The notes: generated by a model from the letters alone, not told the origin. Shown: positions 38,696 to 50,515, numbered from the stretch's first letter. The stretch: DNA of 64,000 nucleotides from Streptomyces longispororuber (GCF_014656095.1 NZ_BNBT01000006.1:1-64000); one strand, 5' to 3'. A program made the numbers and translations.

Positions 38696-39913
38696 GTGGA
38701 CCGCTGCGTCGTCCTGGTGGACGCCGGGTACCTGCTGGGAGCCGCCGCGAGCCTCCTCGCGGGGGAGCCGTCCCGGTCGAGGATCACCGTCGACCACTCC
38801 GCCCTGATCCAGGGCCTGCGCGAGCGCGCCGAAGCCGACACCGAGCGGCCGCTCCTTCGCATCTACTGGTTCGACGGCGCCCCCGACCGGGTGCCCCAGC
38901 CGGAGCACCGCAGGCTGCGCGTGATGCCGCGGGTGACCGTCCGCCTGGGTGCGCTGACCCGCAGCGACGGGCGGTGGGCGCAGAAGGGCGTGGACGCCGC
39001 CATGCACGCCGAGCTGACCGAGCTCGCCCGCAACCGCGCCTGCTCCGACATCGTCCTCGTCACCGGCGACGGCGACCTGCTGCCCGGCATGATGGCCGCC
39101 AAGGAGCACGGCGTCGCCGTCCACCTCTGGGCCGTCCAGGCCGCCGACGGCGACTACAACCAGTCCGAGGACCTGGTCGCCGAGGCCGACGAGCGGCGCG
39201 TCCTCGACCGCGCCTGGATCACCAAGGCCGTCCGCGCCAAGGAGTACGGCGGCGTCTGCGCGCCCCCGCCCGCGCCCCGCCCCGAGATCGCCGCCATCCT
39301 CTCGGCGCCGCTGCCCGAGTCCGCCCTCGCCGCCGCCACGGAGGCCGCCGAGCGGTCCGCCGCCCCGCACGCGGACGCGGCCCCGCGCGCCGCGGAGAAC
39401 GGCGACCGGGCCGTCAAGGGCGTCCCCACCCCCAAGGACCTCGCCGCGCTGCGCGGCCCCGCCCCCGTCCAGACCGTCAAGGAGCACACCACCGCCACGC
39501 TGCGCTGGTCCTCCGACAAGGGCTGGGTCGACCGCCCCGGCGTCCCGGCCGAGCCCCCGGAGGCCGCGGCCCTGCCCACCCTCGCCCAGCTCACCACGGC
39601 CGAGCAGCGCTGGGCCGACCGCGAGGAGGACATCACCACGGTCGGCGGCGACCCGTACGAGGTGGGGCAGGTCTTCGCGCGCCGCTGGATGGCCCGCCTG
39701 CCCGAGCAGCACAACCTGCAGAAGCTGTCGACGATGTACCCGCGCATCCCGCACCGCATCGACGGCGAACTGCTGCGGTACGCCGCCCGCTTCGGGCTGC
39801 TCGCCCACAAGGACGACCAGATCGACGAGCACGACCGGTATGCGATCCGTGCCGGATTCTGGCGCGAAATCGACGTACGCACCGCCGCGGAGCCCGCCCC
39901 CGCCGGGGACTGA
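38696..39913 (+). CDS. NYN-domain protein (PIN-like nuclease fold)
   Basis: Protein of 405 aa. The N-terminal ~180 residues form a NYN/PIN-like domain with conserved acidic residues in LVDAGYLLG, KGVDAAMHAEL and VTGDGDLLPGM, which in this fold bind metal for RNA cleavage. A Pro/Ala-rich linker (about 195-290) leads to a second conserved helical region with QVFARRWMARLPEQ. Nuclease activity is inferred. GTG 38696 has AAGAGGG eight bases upstream; GTG 38687 would add three residues. Confidence 0.85.
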   Translation: MDRCVVLVDAGYLLGAAASLLAGEPSRSRITVDHSALIQGLRERAEADTERPLLRIYWFDGAPDRVPQPEHRRLRVMPRVTVRLGALTRSDGRWAQKGVDAAMHAELTELARNRACSDIVLVTGDGDLLPGMMAAKEHGVAVHLWAVQAADGDYNQSEDLVAEADERRVLDRAWITKAVRAKEYGGVCAPPPAPRPEIAAILSAPLPESALAAATEAAERSAAPHADAAPRAAENGDRAVKGVPTPKDLAALRGPAPVQTVKEHTTATLRWSSDKGWVDRPGVPAEPPEAAALPTLAQLTTAEQRWADREEDITTVGGDPYEVGQVFARRWMARLPEQHNLQKLSTMYPRIPHRIDGELLRYAARFGLLAHKDDQIDEHDRYAIRAGFWREIDVRTAAEPAPAGD

Positions 39914-40037
39914 GCCGCCCGCGGCCGCCCGGGCGGGGGGCGGGATCGAGCCCGCGACCCGACCCGGGCGGGCCCCGAACGCACCCGGTCGGGGGTGTGA
40001 GGCACGCCCCGGACGCCCCGCCGCACACCCGACCCCG

Positions 40038-40043
40038 TACCCT
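40038..40043 (+). promoter_or_regulatory. Leaderless-type -10 of the ABC ATPase gene
   Basis: TACCCT, eight bases before GTG 40052, with no ribosome site between. Confidence 0.5.
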
Positions 40044-40051
40044 CGTGCATC

Positions 40052-41089
40052 GTGAGTACGCGCGCGGCACAGGCAGTCCGAGGGGGGCTCCGGCAGGGGC
40101 ACGGCAGCGATGCCGTCTGCGTGGTCCGCGACCTGGTCAAGGTCTACCCGGCCGCCCGGGGCCGGCGCGGCAGGCCCGCGACGCCCGAGGTGCGGGCCAG
40201 CGACGGCATCGGCATCGAGGTCGGCCGCGGCGAGATCTTCGGGCTCCTCGGGCCCAACGGCGCCGGGAAGTCCACCCTCGTACGCCAGCTCACCGGCCTG
40301 ATGCGACCCGACAGCGGCAGCGTCGAGGTCCTCGGCCACGACATCGTGCGCCACCCCGAGCGGGCGGCGCGGCTGCTCGCCTACCTCGGCCAGGAGTCGA
40401 CCGCGCTCGACGAGCTGACCGTCTCCCTCGCCGTCGAGACCACCGCGCGGCTGCGCGGGCTCGACGCGGCCGCCGCCCGCGCCCAGCGGGACGACGTCCT
40501 GGACGAGCTGGGGATCACCGCCCTGGCGGGCCGCCCCCTGAGGAAGCTCTCCGGGGGCCAGCGCCGGCTCGCCTGCTTCGCCACCGCGCTGGTCGGCGAG
40601 CGACGGCTCCTGGTCCTCGACGAGCCGACGACGGGCATGGACCCGGTCGCGCGGCGCGCCGTGTGGGGCGCGGTCGACCGGCGCCGCGCCGAGCGCGGCA
40701 CGACCGTGCTGCTGGTCACCCACAACGTCATCGAGGCCGAGACCGTGCTCGACCGCGTCGCCGTGCTCGACCACGGCAAGGTCATCGCCTGTGACACGCC
40801 CACCGGCCTGAAGGAGAAGGTCGCGGGCGAGGTGCGGGTGGAGCTCGTGTGGCGCGACCGGGCCCCCGTCGACGTACCGGAGGTGGCCGCGCTGCGGTCC
40901 TCGGCCGTCGAGTCCGGGCGCCGCTGGACGCTGCGGCTCGCGCCGGAGGAGGCCCGGGCGGCCGTCGCCGCGGTCACGGGCGGCGTCGCCTTCGCCGCCC
41001 TGGACGACTTCACGCTGGCCACGCCCAGCCTGGAGGACGTGTACCTGGCCCTCGGCGGGCGCGGCGGTGACGGGCTGGTGAAGGCGTGA
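40052..41089 (+). CDS. ABC transporter ATP-binding protein
   Basis: ATPase of 345 aa. Walker A is GPNGAGKST (67-75), the signature is LSGGQ (166-170), Walker B is LLVLDEP (186-192), and the H-loop is VTHN. The C-terminal ~95-residue extension after DTPTGLKEKV is typical of ABC-2-type drug or polymer exporters. It pairs with the membrane protein encoded 46 bases downstream. The substrate is unknown. An inserted Arg/Gly-rich loop lies near residues 35-45. Confidence 0.9.
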   Translation: MSTRAAQAVRGGLRQGHGSDAVCVVRDLVKVYPAARGRRGRPATPEVRASDGIGIEVGRGEIFGLLGPNGAGKSTLVRQLTGLMRPDSGSVEVLGHDIVRHPERAARLLAYLGQESTALDELTVSLAVETTARLRGLDAAAARAQRDDVLDELGITALAGRPLRKLSGGQRRLACFATALVGERRLLVLDEPTTGMDPVARRAVWGAVDRRRAERGTTVLLVTHNVIEAETVLDRVAVLDHGKVIACDTPTGLKEKVAGEVRVELVWRDRAPVDVPEVAALRSSAVESGRRWTLRLAPEEARAAVAAVTGGVAFAALDDFTLATPSLEDVYLALGGRGGDGLVKA

Positions 41090-41135
41090 GGGGCCGGGCC
41101 GTGAAGCGTAGGGACGTCTGCAGGAAGGTTGTCCG

Positions 41136-41957
41136 TTGAGTGCCGTTCCCCTGGAGGCCGTGGTCAGGGCCGAGGACGAGCGCGTGGCCGCGCCGGACGT
41201 CGCGGCGCCGCTCGGGGCGCGGGCGCGGATGGTCCCGGCCCTGACGGCCGTCTACCGCGCGCAGCTCTCGCGGGCCCGGGTCGCGCGCATCCCGCTGCTG
41301 TTCGTCGCCACCTTCCAGTCGGTCGGGATCATGATCCTGATGCGCGGGGTCGTGGACGGCGGCAGCGAGGCCCACGCCGTGGTGGCGGGCTCCTCCGTCC
41401 TCGTCGTGGCCTTCGTCGCGCTCAACCTGCTCGCCCAGTACTTCGGCCAGCTCCGCGGCGACGGCGGGCTCGACCACTACGCCACGCTGCCCGTGCCGCC
41501 CGCCGCCGTCGTGCTCGGCGCGGCCGCCGCGTACGCCTCCTTCACCGTGCCCGGCACGATCGTCACGGCGGTCGTCGGGTGCGGGCTCTTCGGGCTTCCG
41601 CTGACCCACCTGTGGGTGCTCGCCGCGGTGATCCCGCTCTCCGGGGCCGCGCTCGCCGGGCTCGGCGCCGCGCTGGGGCTGCTCGCGCCGCGGCCGGAAC
41701 TGGCCACGCTCCTCGGTCAGATGGGCATGTCGGCGGCGCTGCTGCTCGGCGTGCTCCCGGCCGAGCGGATGCCGGGCTTCCTCCAGTACGCGCGCGACCT
41801 GCTGCCCTCCACGTACGGCGTCGAGGCGCTGGCCCGCACCTTCGGGAGCGACCCGGACTGGGGCGCGGTGCTGCTCGACCTCGGGGTGTGCGCGGCCGTC
41901 GGCGTGGTCTCGCTCGCGGTCGCCACCTGGGCGTACCGGCGCGCGGCCGTGCGCTGA
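41136..41957 (+). CDS. ABC-2 type transporter permease
   Basis: Membrane protein of 273 aa with six hydrophobic segments, matching a DrrB/ABC-2 permease. It partners the upstream ATPase. The start is TTG 41136, chosen because GGAAGG lies eight bases upstream and no better in-frame start exists before the conserved region. Confidence 0.85.
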   Translation: MSAVPLEAVVRAEDERVAAPDVAAPLGARARMVPALTAVYRAQLSRARVARIPLLFVATFQSVGIMILMRGVVDGGSEAHAVVAGSSVLVVAFVALNLLAQYFGQLRGDGGLDHYATLPVPPAAVVLGAAAAYASFTVPGTIVTAVVGCGLFGLPLTHLWVLAAVIPLSGAALAGLGAALGLLAPRPELATLLGQMGMSAALLLGVLPAERMPGFLQYARDLLPSTYGVEALARTFGSDPDWGAVLLDLGVCAAVGVVSLAVATWAYRRAAVR

Positions 41958-42027
41958 CGCCGCCCGCCGCCAGGCCGCCGTCCCGTCCGGTGGCGCGGCC
42001 CACAGGCGGAGCTGGCACCATGTCTGG

Positions 42028-42687
42028 GTGACCGCACCGCTGACACCCTCCCAACCGCCGCACGAGCCCGAGCGCGACCCCTACCAGGCGCCGGACGCCT
42101 CCGCCTCCCCGGCGGGGCCCGGCGGGTACGGCAGGCCCCAGCAGGACGAGGAGGGCGGGCCCGGTGTGCGACGGGAGATCGCGCAGGCCGCGGTGATCAT
42201 GGTCGCGGTGGCGGTCAGCGGTGTGCTGCTGGGGCTGCTGTGGCTGTGGCTGGCGCCCCGGGTGCCGCTGATCGCCGACAAGCAGGCGGTCTACCTCAAG
42301 GACACCGAGGGGGAGCAGGCCATCGGGGTCGACGGAACGTTCACCCTGCTGGGCCTCGCCTTCGGCTTCGTCACCGCGCTCGTCGTCTTCCTGGCGCGGC
42401 GGCGCGGCGGGATCCCGCTGGTGGTGGGGCTCGGCCTCGGCTCGCTCCTCGGGGCGGTGCTCGCCTGGCGGGCGGGGGTGTGGCTCGGGCCCGAGACGGA
42501 CGTGGTGGCCCACGCGCGCTCCGTGGGGCAGGGGGTCGTGTTCGACGCGCCCATGGAGCTGAAGGCCAAGGGCGTGCTGCTGGCGTGGCCGGTGGCGGCG
42601 ATGGTCACGCATCTGGTGCTCACGGCGTTGTTCGGGCCCCGGGACCCGGAGCCGGTGTACTCGCCGTACGGGGTGCGGGAGGGCTGA
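42028..42687 (+). CDS. Integral membrane protein, possibly DUF2567
   Basis: Protein of 219 aa with a Pro-rich cytoplasmic head (1-45), hydrophobic segments at about 52-76, 105-122, 128-145 and 180-200, and an extracytoplasmic loop between segments 1 and 2 containing VPLIADKQAVYLKDTEGEQ. The layout resembles DUF2567 membrane proteins of actinobacteria, but the match is from memory. The function is unknown. GTG 42028 lacks a good ribosome site. Confidence 0.65.
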   Translation: MTAPLTPSQPPHEPERDPYQAPDASASPAGPGGYGRPQQDEEGGPGVRREIAQAAVIMVAVAVSGVLLGLLWLWLAPRVPLIADKQAVYLKDTEGEQAIGVDGTFTLLGLAFGFVTALVVFLARRRGGIPLVVGLGLGSLLGAVLAWRAGVWLGPETDVVAHARSVGQGVVFDAPMELKAKGVLLAWPVAAMVTHLVLTALFGPRDPEPVYSPYGVREG

Positions 42688-42700
42688 GCCCTCGCGGTAA

Positions 42701-42721
42701 CCAGGGGGCTCCGCCCCCTGG
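42701..42721. terminator. Hairpin after the DUF2567-like gene
   Basis: A nine-bp stem CCAGGGGGC/GCCCCCTGG with three-base loop, 14 bases past the stop. It adjoins the palindromic repeat that follows, and this pairing of hairpin and repeat may be part of one mobile unit. Confidence 0.55.
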
Positions 42722-42734
42722 ACCCCTGTTCATC

Positions 42735-42864
42735 GCGCTGGCGCGCTCGTCCTCAAACGCCGGACGGGCTGAGAATCTCTACCGCGGCCACGGCTGAAGA
42801 TCTCAGCCGCGCTCGGCGGAAAGTTCCAGCCCGTCCGGCGTTTGAGGACGAGGCGCGGAGCGCC
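42735..42864. repeat. Palindromic intergenic repeat, copy 1
   Basis: Perfect 24-bp arms (42748-42771 and 42827-42850; left arm starts CGTCCTCAAACGCCGG) around a 55-base centre, with weaker pairing outside. Copy 2 at 45481-45633 has nearly the same arms but a different centre. Arms of this type recur between genes in many streptomycete genomes, as I recall. It may be a non-autonomous, REP-like element. Confidence 0.8.
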
Positions 42865-42898
42865 GACAAAGCGGGGTCCAAGGGCGGCAGCCCCTGGG

Positions 42899-42973
42899 TC
42901 AGGCCGGGCGGCGGCCGTGGTTGGACTTGGACTTGCGTACCCGCCACTTCCGCTTGCGCGTTTTCTTCGACAT
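42899..42973 (-). CDS. Probable 50S ribosomal protein bL37
   Basis: A 24-aa highly basic peptide beginning MSKKTRKRKWRVRKSK and ending NHGRRPA. Length, charge and the NHG-(K/R)RP ending match bL37, the tiny ribosomal protein first seen in mycobacterial ribosome structures (recalled, not searched). ATG 42973 has AGGA nine bases upstream. It lies 40 bases after ybaK on the same strand and could be co-transcribed. Confidence 0.7.
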   Translation of the reverse strand: MSKKTRKRKWRVRKSKSNHGRRPA

Positions 42974-43013
42974 GGGTCTGGTCCTAGTCGAGGACCACAC
43001 CCCCGTCGAGGCC

Positions 43014-43514
43014 TCATTCACGCCCGATGGGCGCGAGCACCGCGTCCGTGAGGGCCGCCAGGTCCGCGGGGGCGAGCTCCACCTCCAGGCCGCGGCGGCC
43101 CGCCGAGACGCAGATGGTGGGGTGCGCCGACGCCGAGTCGTCCAGGACCGTGCGCAGCTTCTTGCGCTGGCCCAGCGGGGAGATGCCGCCGCGCACGTAG
43201 CCGGTGGTGCGCTCGGCCGCCGCCGGGTCGGCCATGACCGCGCGCTTGCCCGCGACCGCCGCGGCCAGGGCCTTGAGGTTCAAGGTGCCCGCCACCGGGA
43301 CGACCGCCACGGTCAGCTCGCCGTCGACCTCGGCGACCAGGGTCTTGAAGACGCGGTCGGGCGACACGCCCATGGCCTCCGCGGCCTCCTCGCCGTACGA
43401 GGGGTGGGCGGGGTCGTGCTCGTACGAGTGAAGGGTGAACTCCGTGCCCGCGCGGGTGAGGGCGACCGTCGCCGGGGTGCCGCCCGCCTGGGACTTCTTC
43501 TGCTTCTTCGCCAC
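43014..43514 (-). CDS. ybaK: Cys-tRNA(Pro)/Cys-tRNA(Cys) deacylase YbaK
   Basis: Trans-acting editing enzyme of 166 aa that hydrolyses mischarged Cys-tRNA(Pro). The YbaK fold is evident from YGEEAAEAMGVSPDRVFKTLVAEVDG with the conserved lysine, followed by LNLKALAAAVAGKRAVMAD, TTGYVRGGISPLGQ and a C-terminal SAGRRGLEVELAP. It follows a basic Lys/Gln N-terminus. The upstream gap (43515-43571) contains TCGGTTGCG repeats. Confidence 0.92.
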   Translation of the reverse strand: MAKKQKKSQAGGTPATVALTRAGTEFTLHSYEHDPAHPSYGEEAAEAMGVSPDRVFKTLVAEVDGELTVAVVPVAGTLNLKALAAAVAGKRAVMADPAAAERTTGYVRGGISPLGQRKKLRTVLDDSASAHPTICVSAGRRGLEVELAPADLAALTDAVLAPIGRE

Positions 43515-43571
43515 GTCGCCTGCCTGTCGGATGCGTCGATTGCATCGGTCACGTCGGTTGCGTCGGTTGCG

Positions 43572-44312
43572 TCAGTTGAGGCTCGTCGCGCCGCGCGTCA
43601 GGTCCGTCGCGGGCAGCGACGGCAGGTTACGGATGATCGCGGTCTCGCTGCGCAGCAGTTCCAGCTCGTCGCGCAGCCGGGCCGCGGTGTCGGGCGCCTC
43701 CAGGAGGCGCTGCTTCGTCGGGGTGTCCAGGACGGCGGCCGCCGCGACCAGATATGACACCACCGACGGCTCGTCCGGCAGCTCCGTGCCCGTGGACAGG
43801 GACCGCTCCCGGGCACCCGCGAGCCGCTTCTGGTACGAGCGGAAGGCCCGCAGCACGCCCTCGGCCAGCGCCCCGGCCTCGTCACCGGGCTCCTCCGGCA
43901 GCGGTTCCAGCTCGGCGGTCAGATACGCGCCGGAGGCGTCCACCGAGCGCAGCCGCACCCGGGTGGTGCCGGTGGCGAGCACCTCGAAGCCGCCGTCCTC
44001 GCGCTCGCGGATGGTCGCCGCGTCGGCGACGCAGCCGACCTCGTGGAACGCCCGTACCGGGTCGGCGCCGAAGCCCGCGGCGGGGCCCTGCTCGGGCCGG
44101 GCCGTCGGGTCGGGGAGGCCGGGCGCGCTCGGCGCGACCTCGCTGCCGTCGCGGATCGCCACGACGGCGAACTGCCGCTGCTCGTCTTCGGGACTCTTGA
44201 GCAGGTCGCGCATCATGGCGCGATAGCGCTCCTCGAACACGTTCAGGGGCAGTACGAGCCCCGGGAACAGCACCGAGTTCAGCGGAAAGAGGGGGAGCCG
44301 GACGGTCGTCAC
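43572..44312 (-). CDS. Stand-alone LON substrate-binding domain protein
   Basis: Protein of 246 aa consisting of the LON N-terminal (PUA-like) domain only: LPLFPLNSVLFPGLVLPLNVFEERYRAM, then GCVADA and a helical C-terminal part. ATPase and protease domains are absent, as is usual for this family, whose function is unknown. GTG 44312 has TAGGCT eight bases upstream, and the TAG of that hexamer is also the stop of the preceding gene. Confidence 0.87.
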   Translation of the reverse strand: MTTVRLPLFPLNSVLFPGLVLPLNVFEERYRAMMRDLLKSPEDEQRQFAVVAIRDGSEVAPSAPGLPDPTARPEQGPAAGFGADPVRAFHEVGCVADAATIREREDGGFEVLATGTTRVRLRSVDASGAYLTAELEPLPEEPGDEAGALAEGVLRAFRSYQKRLAGARERSLSTGTELPDEPSVVSYLVAAAAVLDTPTKQRLLEAPDTAARLRDELELLRSETAIIRNLPSLPATDLTRGATSLN

Positions 44313-44320
44313 GAGCCGAA

Positions 44321-44326
44321 AGCCTA
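44321..44326 (-). promoter_or_regulatory. -10 of the LON-domain gene overlapping a stop codon
   Basis: TAGGCT on the minus strand, eight bases before GTG 44312. Its first three bases are the stop of the upstream 338-aa gene. Confidence 0.5.
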
Positions 44327-45340
44327 ACGGCCGCCGCCGGCCTTCCTCTCCCCGCGCCCGCGCCCGGACCGCACGGGTGTGCCCGCGGCCACCTCGATGC
44401 GGACCCCGTCCCGCAGCTCCAGGAACTGGCCGAGCGGGTCGTCGGAGACCCGGTCCCAGGGGAACGACGTCGCGTACGGCCCGATCAGGCGGAGCTGGTC
44501 CAGGGCGTCCTGCCAGCGCTCCAGGCGCACCAGGACGTACGTGAGGAGGTTGCGCACCTCGGCCGGCCAGGGGTCGGCGGGCGCGTACGACGCGGACAGG
44601 GCGATGGCCAGGTCCGCGGCGGCGTCCAGGCGCTCGCGCGGCAGCCGCCCGCCGCCGCTGGTCAGGTACGCGAACGCGGCGCGTACCGGCAGCGCCTGGA
44701 TGAGCGAGCCCGGCAGCGCGTCCGCGGCCGCGCGCTCGGCGAAGTCGAAGCACTCCGGGTGCGAGCCGTACCAGTCCGCCGAGAGGTACATCAGCGCCGA
44801 GGCGTGGCAGCCGTAGTGGTACGAGGAGCGGCGCACGGCCTGGGACCACAGCTCCTCGAAGTCGGAGTGCGAGGCGTGGGTGCCGCGCGCGTGGTCCAGG
44901 GCGATGCGCCACGGCACGGGGTCGCGCGGGTCGGCCTCGGCGGCGGCCGTGAGCAGCGGGCTGACCTCGCGGAGCAGCTCGGCGCGGGCGGGCGACTCCC
45001 AGCCGCGCACGACCGCGAGCTCGGCCTTGAGCAGCAGCGCGTCCGGGTCGTGCGGGGCGGCGGCCAGCCACTCGTCGAACCACTCCGGGCGGGAGCGGGC
45101 GAAGGCGGCGAGGCGGGTGGCGTACCGGTCGCGGTTCTCCCACTCGGCGGCCTCGCGGGTGGCGGCGAGCAGTTTGGCCGCCGGGCCGTACTCGCCGCGG
45201 CCCGCGGCGACGAGCGCCGGGCCGAGGCGTTCGTCCGGCACGTCGAGCAGGACGTCGTCGTCCGGGGGCAGGCCCTCGGCGAGGCGCGGGGTGTGGCGGA
45301 CCATGCGGGCGGTGCGGATGAGGGCGCGCAGCAGCGGCAT
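44324..45340 (-). CDS. Hypothetical alpha-helical (TPR-like) protein
   Basis: Protein of 338 aa that I do not recognise. It is hydrophilic, rich in Ala, Leu, Arg and Trp, and built from helix-turn-helix units such as WENRDRYATRLAAFARSRPE and AAAPHDPDALLLKAELAVVRGW that suggest TPR-like repeats. There is no signal peptide or membrane segment. ATG 45340 has a GAGGGGG site. It lies 11 bases before the LON-domain gene on the same strand. A scaffold role is only a guess. Confidence 0.75.
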   Translation of the reverse strand: MPLLRALIRTARMVRHTPRLAEGLPPDDDVLLDVPDERLGPALVAAGRGEYGPAAKLLAATREAAEWENRDRYATRLAAFARSRPEWFDEWLAAAPHDPDALLLKAELAVVRGWESPARAELLREVSPLLTAAAEADPRDPVPWRIALDHARGTHASHSDFEELWSQAVRRSSYHYGCHASALMYLSADWYGSHPECFDFAERAAADALPGSLIQALPVRAAFAYLTSGGGRLPRERLDAAADLAIALSASYAPADPWPAEVRNLLTYVLVRLERWQDALDQLRLIGPYATSFPWDRVSDDPLGQFLELRDGVRIEVAAGTPVRSGRGRGERKAGGGR

Positions 45341-45480
45341 GGTGCGGTTCCCCCTCTTCTCACGCCATGGGTGGTGGTGGTCTGGTGCGGTCGCTGTGTG
45401 ATGACGGGCCGGGTGGGGGGATGGTTGTGCGGGGGCGGGTAACGGTTCAGCAAGTCTCTGGCCCCTGGCCTTGTGCGGGG

Positions 45481-45633
45481 CTCCGGCGCTGCGCGCCTTG
45501 TCCTCAATCGCCGGACGGGCTGGAATATCCGCGCCCGGCCTCTCCCGAAGTGGCGGGGGATCACGGGCGGCCGACGACGGCACCGCAGACGATGCAGCCC
45601 GTCCGGCGTTCGAGGACGAGGCGCGGAGCGCTG
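45481..45633. repeat. Palindromic intergenic repeat, copy 2
   Basis: Arms 45501-45522 and 45595-45616 pair with two mismatches in 22 around a 72-base centre. They match copy 1 at 42735-42864 closely, while the centres differ. Both copies keep the flanking GAGGCGCGGAGCGC on the right. The rest of the gap 45341-45657 shows no gene. Confidence 0.8.
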
Positions 45634-45657
45634 GTGAGGGGCGGGTGGGGGAAGGGC

Positions 45658-47232
45658 CTAGTTGCGGCGGAGGAGGCGGGTGGCGCCCGCGGCCACCGTG
45701 GTGGCCAGGACCCAGCCCATGAGGATCAGCGCCGCGGCCAGCCACTGCCAGCCGCCGCGGAGCTGCCAGTACGTGTCGTGGCCCAGGTCGATGACCGGCA
45801 GGAGCAGGTCGAGGGCGAACAGGGACGGGTTCCAGTGGGGGTGCTCGCCCTCCTTGAGGGGCGGGTGGTCGGCGCGGGAGAAGGCGATCGCGCTCGCCGC
45901 CCAGAGCACCGCCATCCACAGCGCGGCCCGGCCGGGACGATAGCCGTAGGCGACCGTCCAGTCCTGTGCGTAGCCCCACAGCTTGGCCGCGAGCGGCAGC
46001 GTCTCGCGGCGGCGGCGCTGCTTGGCGAGCAGCACCTCGCGGGCGTCGGCGTCCTCGCCGCCCGCGCGCAGCACGGCGGCGAGCTTCTCGTACGGCTCCG
46101 GGTGGTACTCGGCGGTGGCCGCGGCCACCCACTCCAGGCGCCGCGACAGCGGGAAGCTGCCCTGCGGGATGAGGTTCTCGTACGTGAAGCCGCCCATCTG
46201 GAGGCTGCCGGGGCCGGGCCAGCTCGCCGCGCGGTCCATGAGGTTGACGACGCGGGCGCCGGACAGGACGACCTTGCCGTGGAGCGGGGCCTCGCCGAGG
46301 AAGCGCAGCTCGGGGGTCTGCACCCGGCGCAGCGACACCTCCTGGTCGTGCTGGAGGGTGAAGCGGGCCTGGCCGAGATCCACCGCGTCGCCGAAGCGGC
46401 CGTCGTCGAGCCGGAGGCCGCCCTCGCAGGTGAAGCGCTGCACGAGGGTCCCGCGCGCGGGGGTCGTCCCGCTGGTCTGCATGGGGTTGCCGACGGCGGC
46501 GGGGGTCAGGTAGAGCGTGCGCTCGACGGTGAGCTGGGGGGCGTTCAGGGCGTAGCGGCCGTAGGGGTTGGTCAGGACGCTGCCGCGCAGGCTCAGGCTG
46601 ACGCCGACCTTCGCGCCGCGCAGCCGCAGCTCGCCGTGGGACTCCAGCATCTCCGCCTGGAGGTCCTGGCCGACGGTCAGGCCGTCGCCCATCACCGAGC
46701 GGGCCCGCCGGTCGCGGTGCACGACGGCCTGGTTGAGCAGCAGGTCCGTGCCGATGTGGGCGTCGGTGAGGCGCATGCCGTTGTACACGCGGCAGCGCGG
46801 CAGGTGCAGGTCGCCCTCGGTGTGCAGCCGGGCGGCCTCCAGGCGGGGGATGGAGCAGTCGACCAGGCGCAGGGTGGTGAAGCGGGCCTCGGGGAGCAGG
46901 ACCTCCTTCTCGAAGCGGCAGCCCCGCAGCTCCGTGTACGGCACCACCGTGCCGCCCGCCAGGTCCAGGACGTCCGTGATCCGCACGCCCGCCAGCTTCA
47001 GCGACGACACCCGGCCGGCCAGCGCGGGCGGCCCGTCGAGCAGCAGCCAGCACACGATGCGGGCCCGTACGCTGCGCTCCGGCCCCCAGGGGTGGACGCC
47101 GTGCGGGTCGTCCACCGCGGCGTCGCCCGACCTGAGGTCGTACAGCGTGCCGTTGCGGAACGCCTGCCACATGCCGATCTCCGCGGCGGTCAGCCCGTCC
47201 GGCGGGTCCCCGGTGCCGGTGTCGTCGACCAC
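45658..47232 (-). CDS. Beta-helix (pentapeptide-like) membrane protein
   Basis: Protein of 524 aa of unknown function. After about 65 residues comes a long stretch (about 70-400) with the regular hydrophobic spacing of a right-handed beta-helix (for example FTTLRLVDCSIPRLEAARLHTEGDL taken in short turns). The C-terminal ~110 residues hold about three membrane segments and end LLRRN. The helix probably faces the cytoplasm, since no signal peptide precedes it. GTG 47232 was chosen because GGGAGG lies nine bases upstream; in-frame ATG 47280 lacks a site. Confidence 0.7.
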   Translation of the reverse strand: MVDDTGTGDPPDGLTAAEIGMWQAFRNGTLYDLRSGDAAVDDPHGVHPWGPERSVRARIVCWLLLDGPPALAGRVSSLKLAGVRITDVLDLAGGTVVPYTELRGCRFEKEVLLPEARFTTLRLVDCSIPRLEAARLHTEGDLHLPRCRVYNGMRLTDAHIGTDLLLNQAVVHRDRRARSVMGDGLTVGQDLQAEMLESHGELRLRGAKVGVSLSLRGSVLTNPYGRYALNAPQLTVERTLYLTPAAVGNPMQTSGTTPARGTLVQRFTCEGGLRLDDGRFGDAVDLGQARFTLQHDQEVSLRRVQTPELRFLGEAPLHGKVVLSGARVVNLMDRAASWPGPGSLQMGGFTYENLIPQGSFPLSRRLEWVAAATAEYHPEPYEKLAAVLRAGGEDADAREVLLAKQRRRRETLPLAAKLWGYAQDWTVAYGYRPGRAALWMAVLWAASAIAFSRADHPPLKEGEHPHWNPSLFALDLLLPVIDLGHDTYWQLRGGWQWLAAALILMGWVLATTVAAGATRLLRRN

Positions 47233-47323
47233 TGCTGTCGCCCTCCCGTGGGTGCCGAGACGCGTAGCTGCCTCGTACATCCGTTCATGCCCGATGCCGT
47301 GACCGGCTGAACGCCAGTGGTGA

Positions 47324-50511
<3,188 letters not shown>

Positions 50512-50515
50512 CCGC

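Noticed and set aside
41136..42031. Overlapping 300-aa frame at the ABC permease
   Set aside because: Arg/Ala/Gly-rich translation without membrane segments; the permease frame has six hydrophobic segments and is the real gene.
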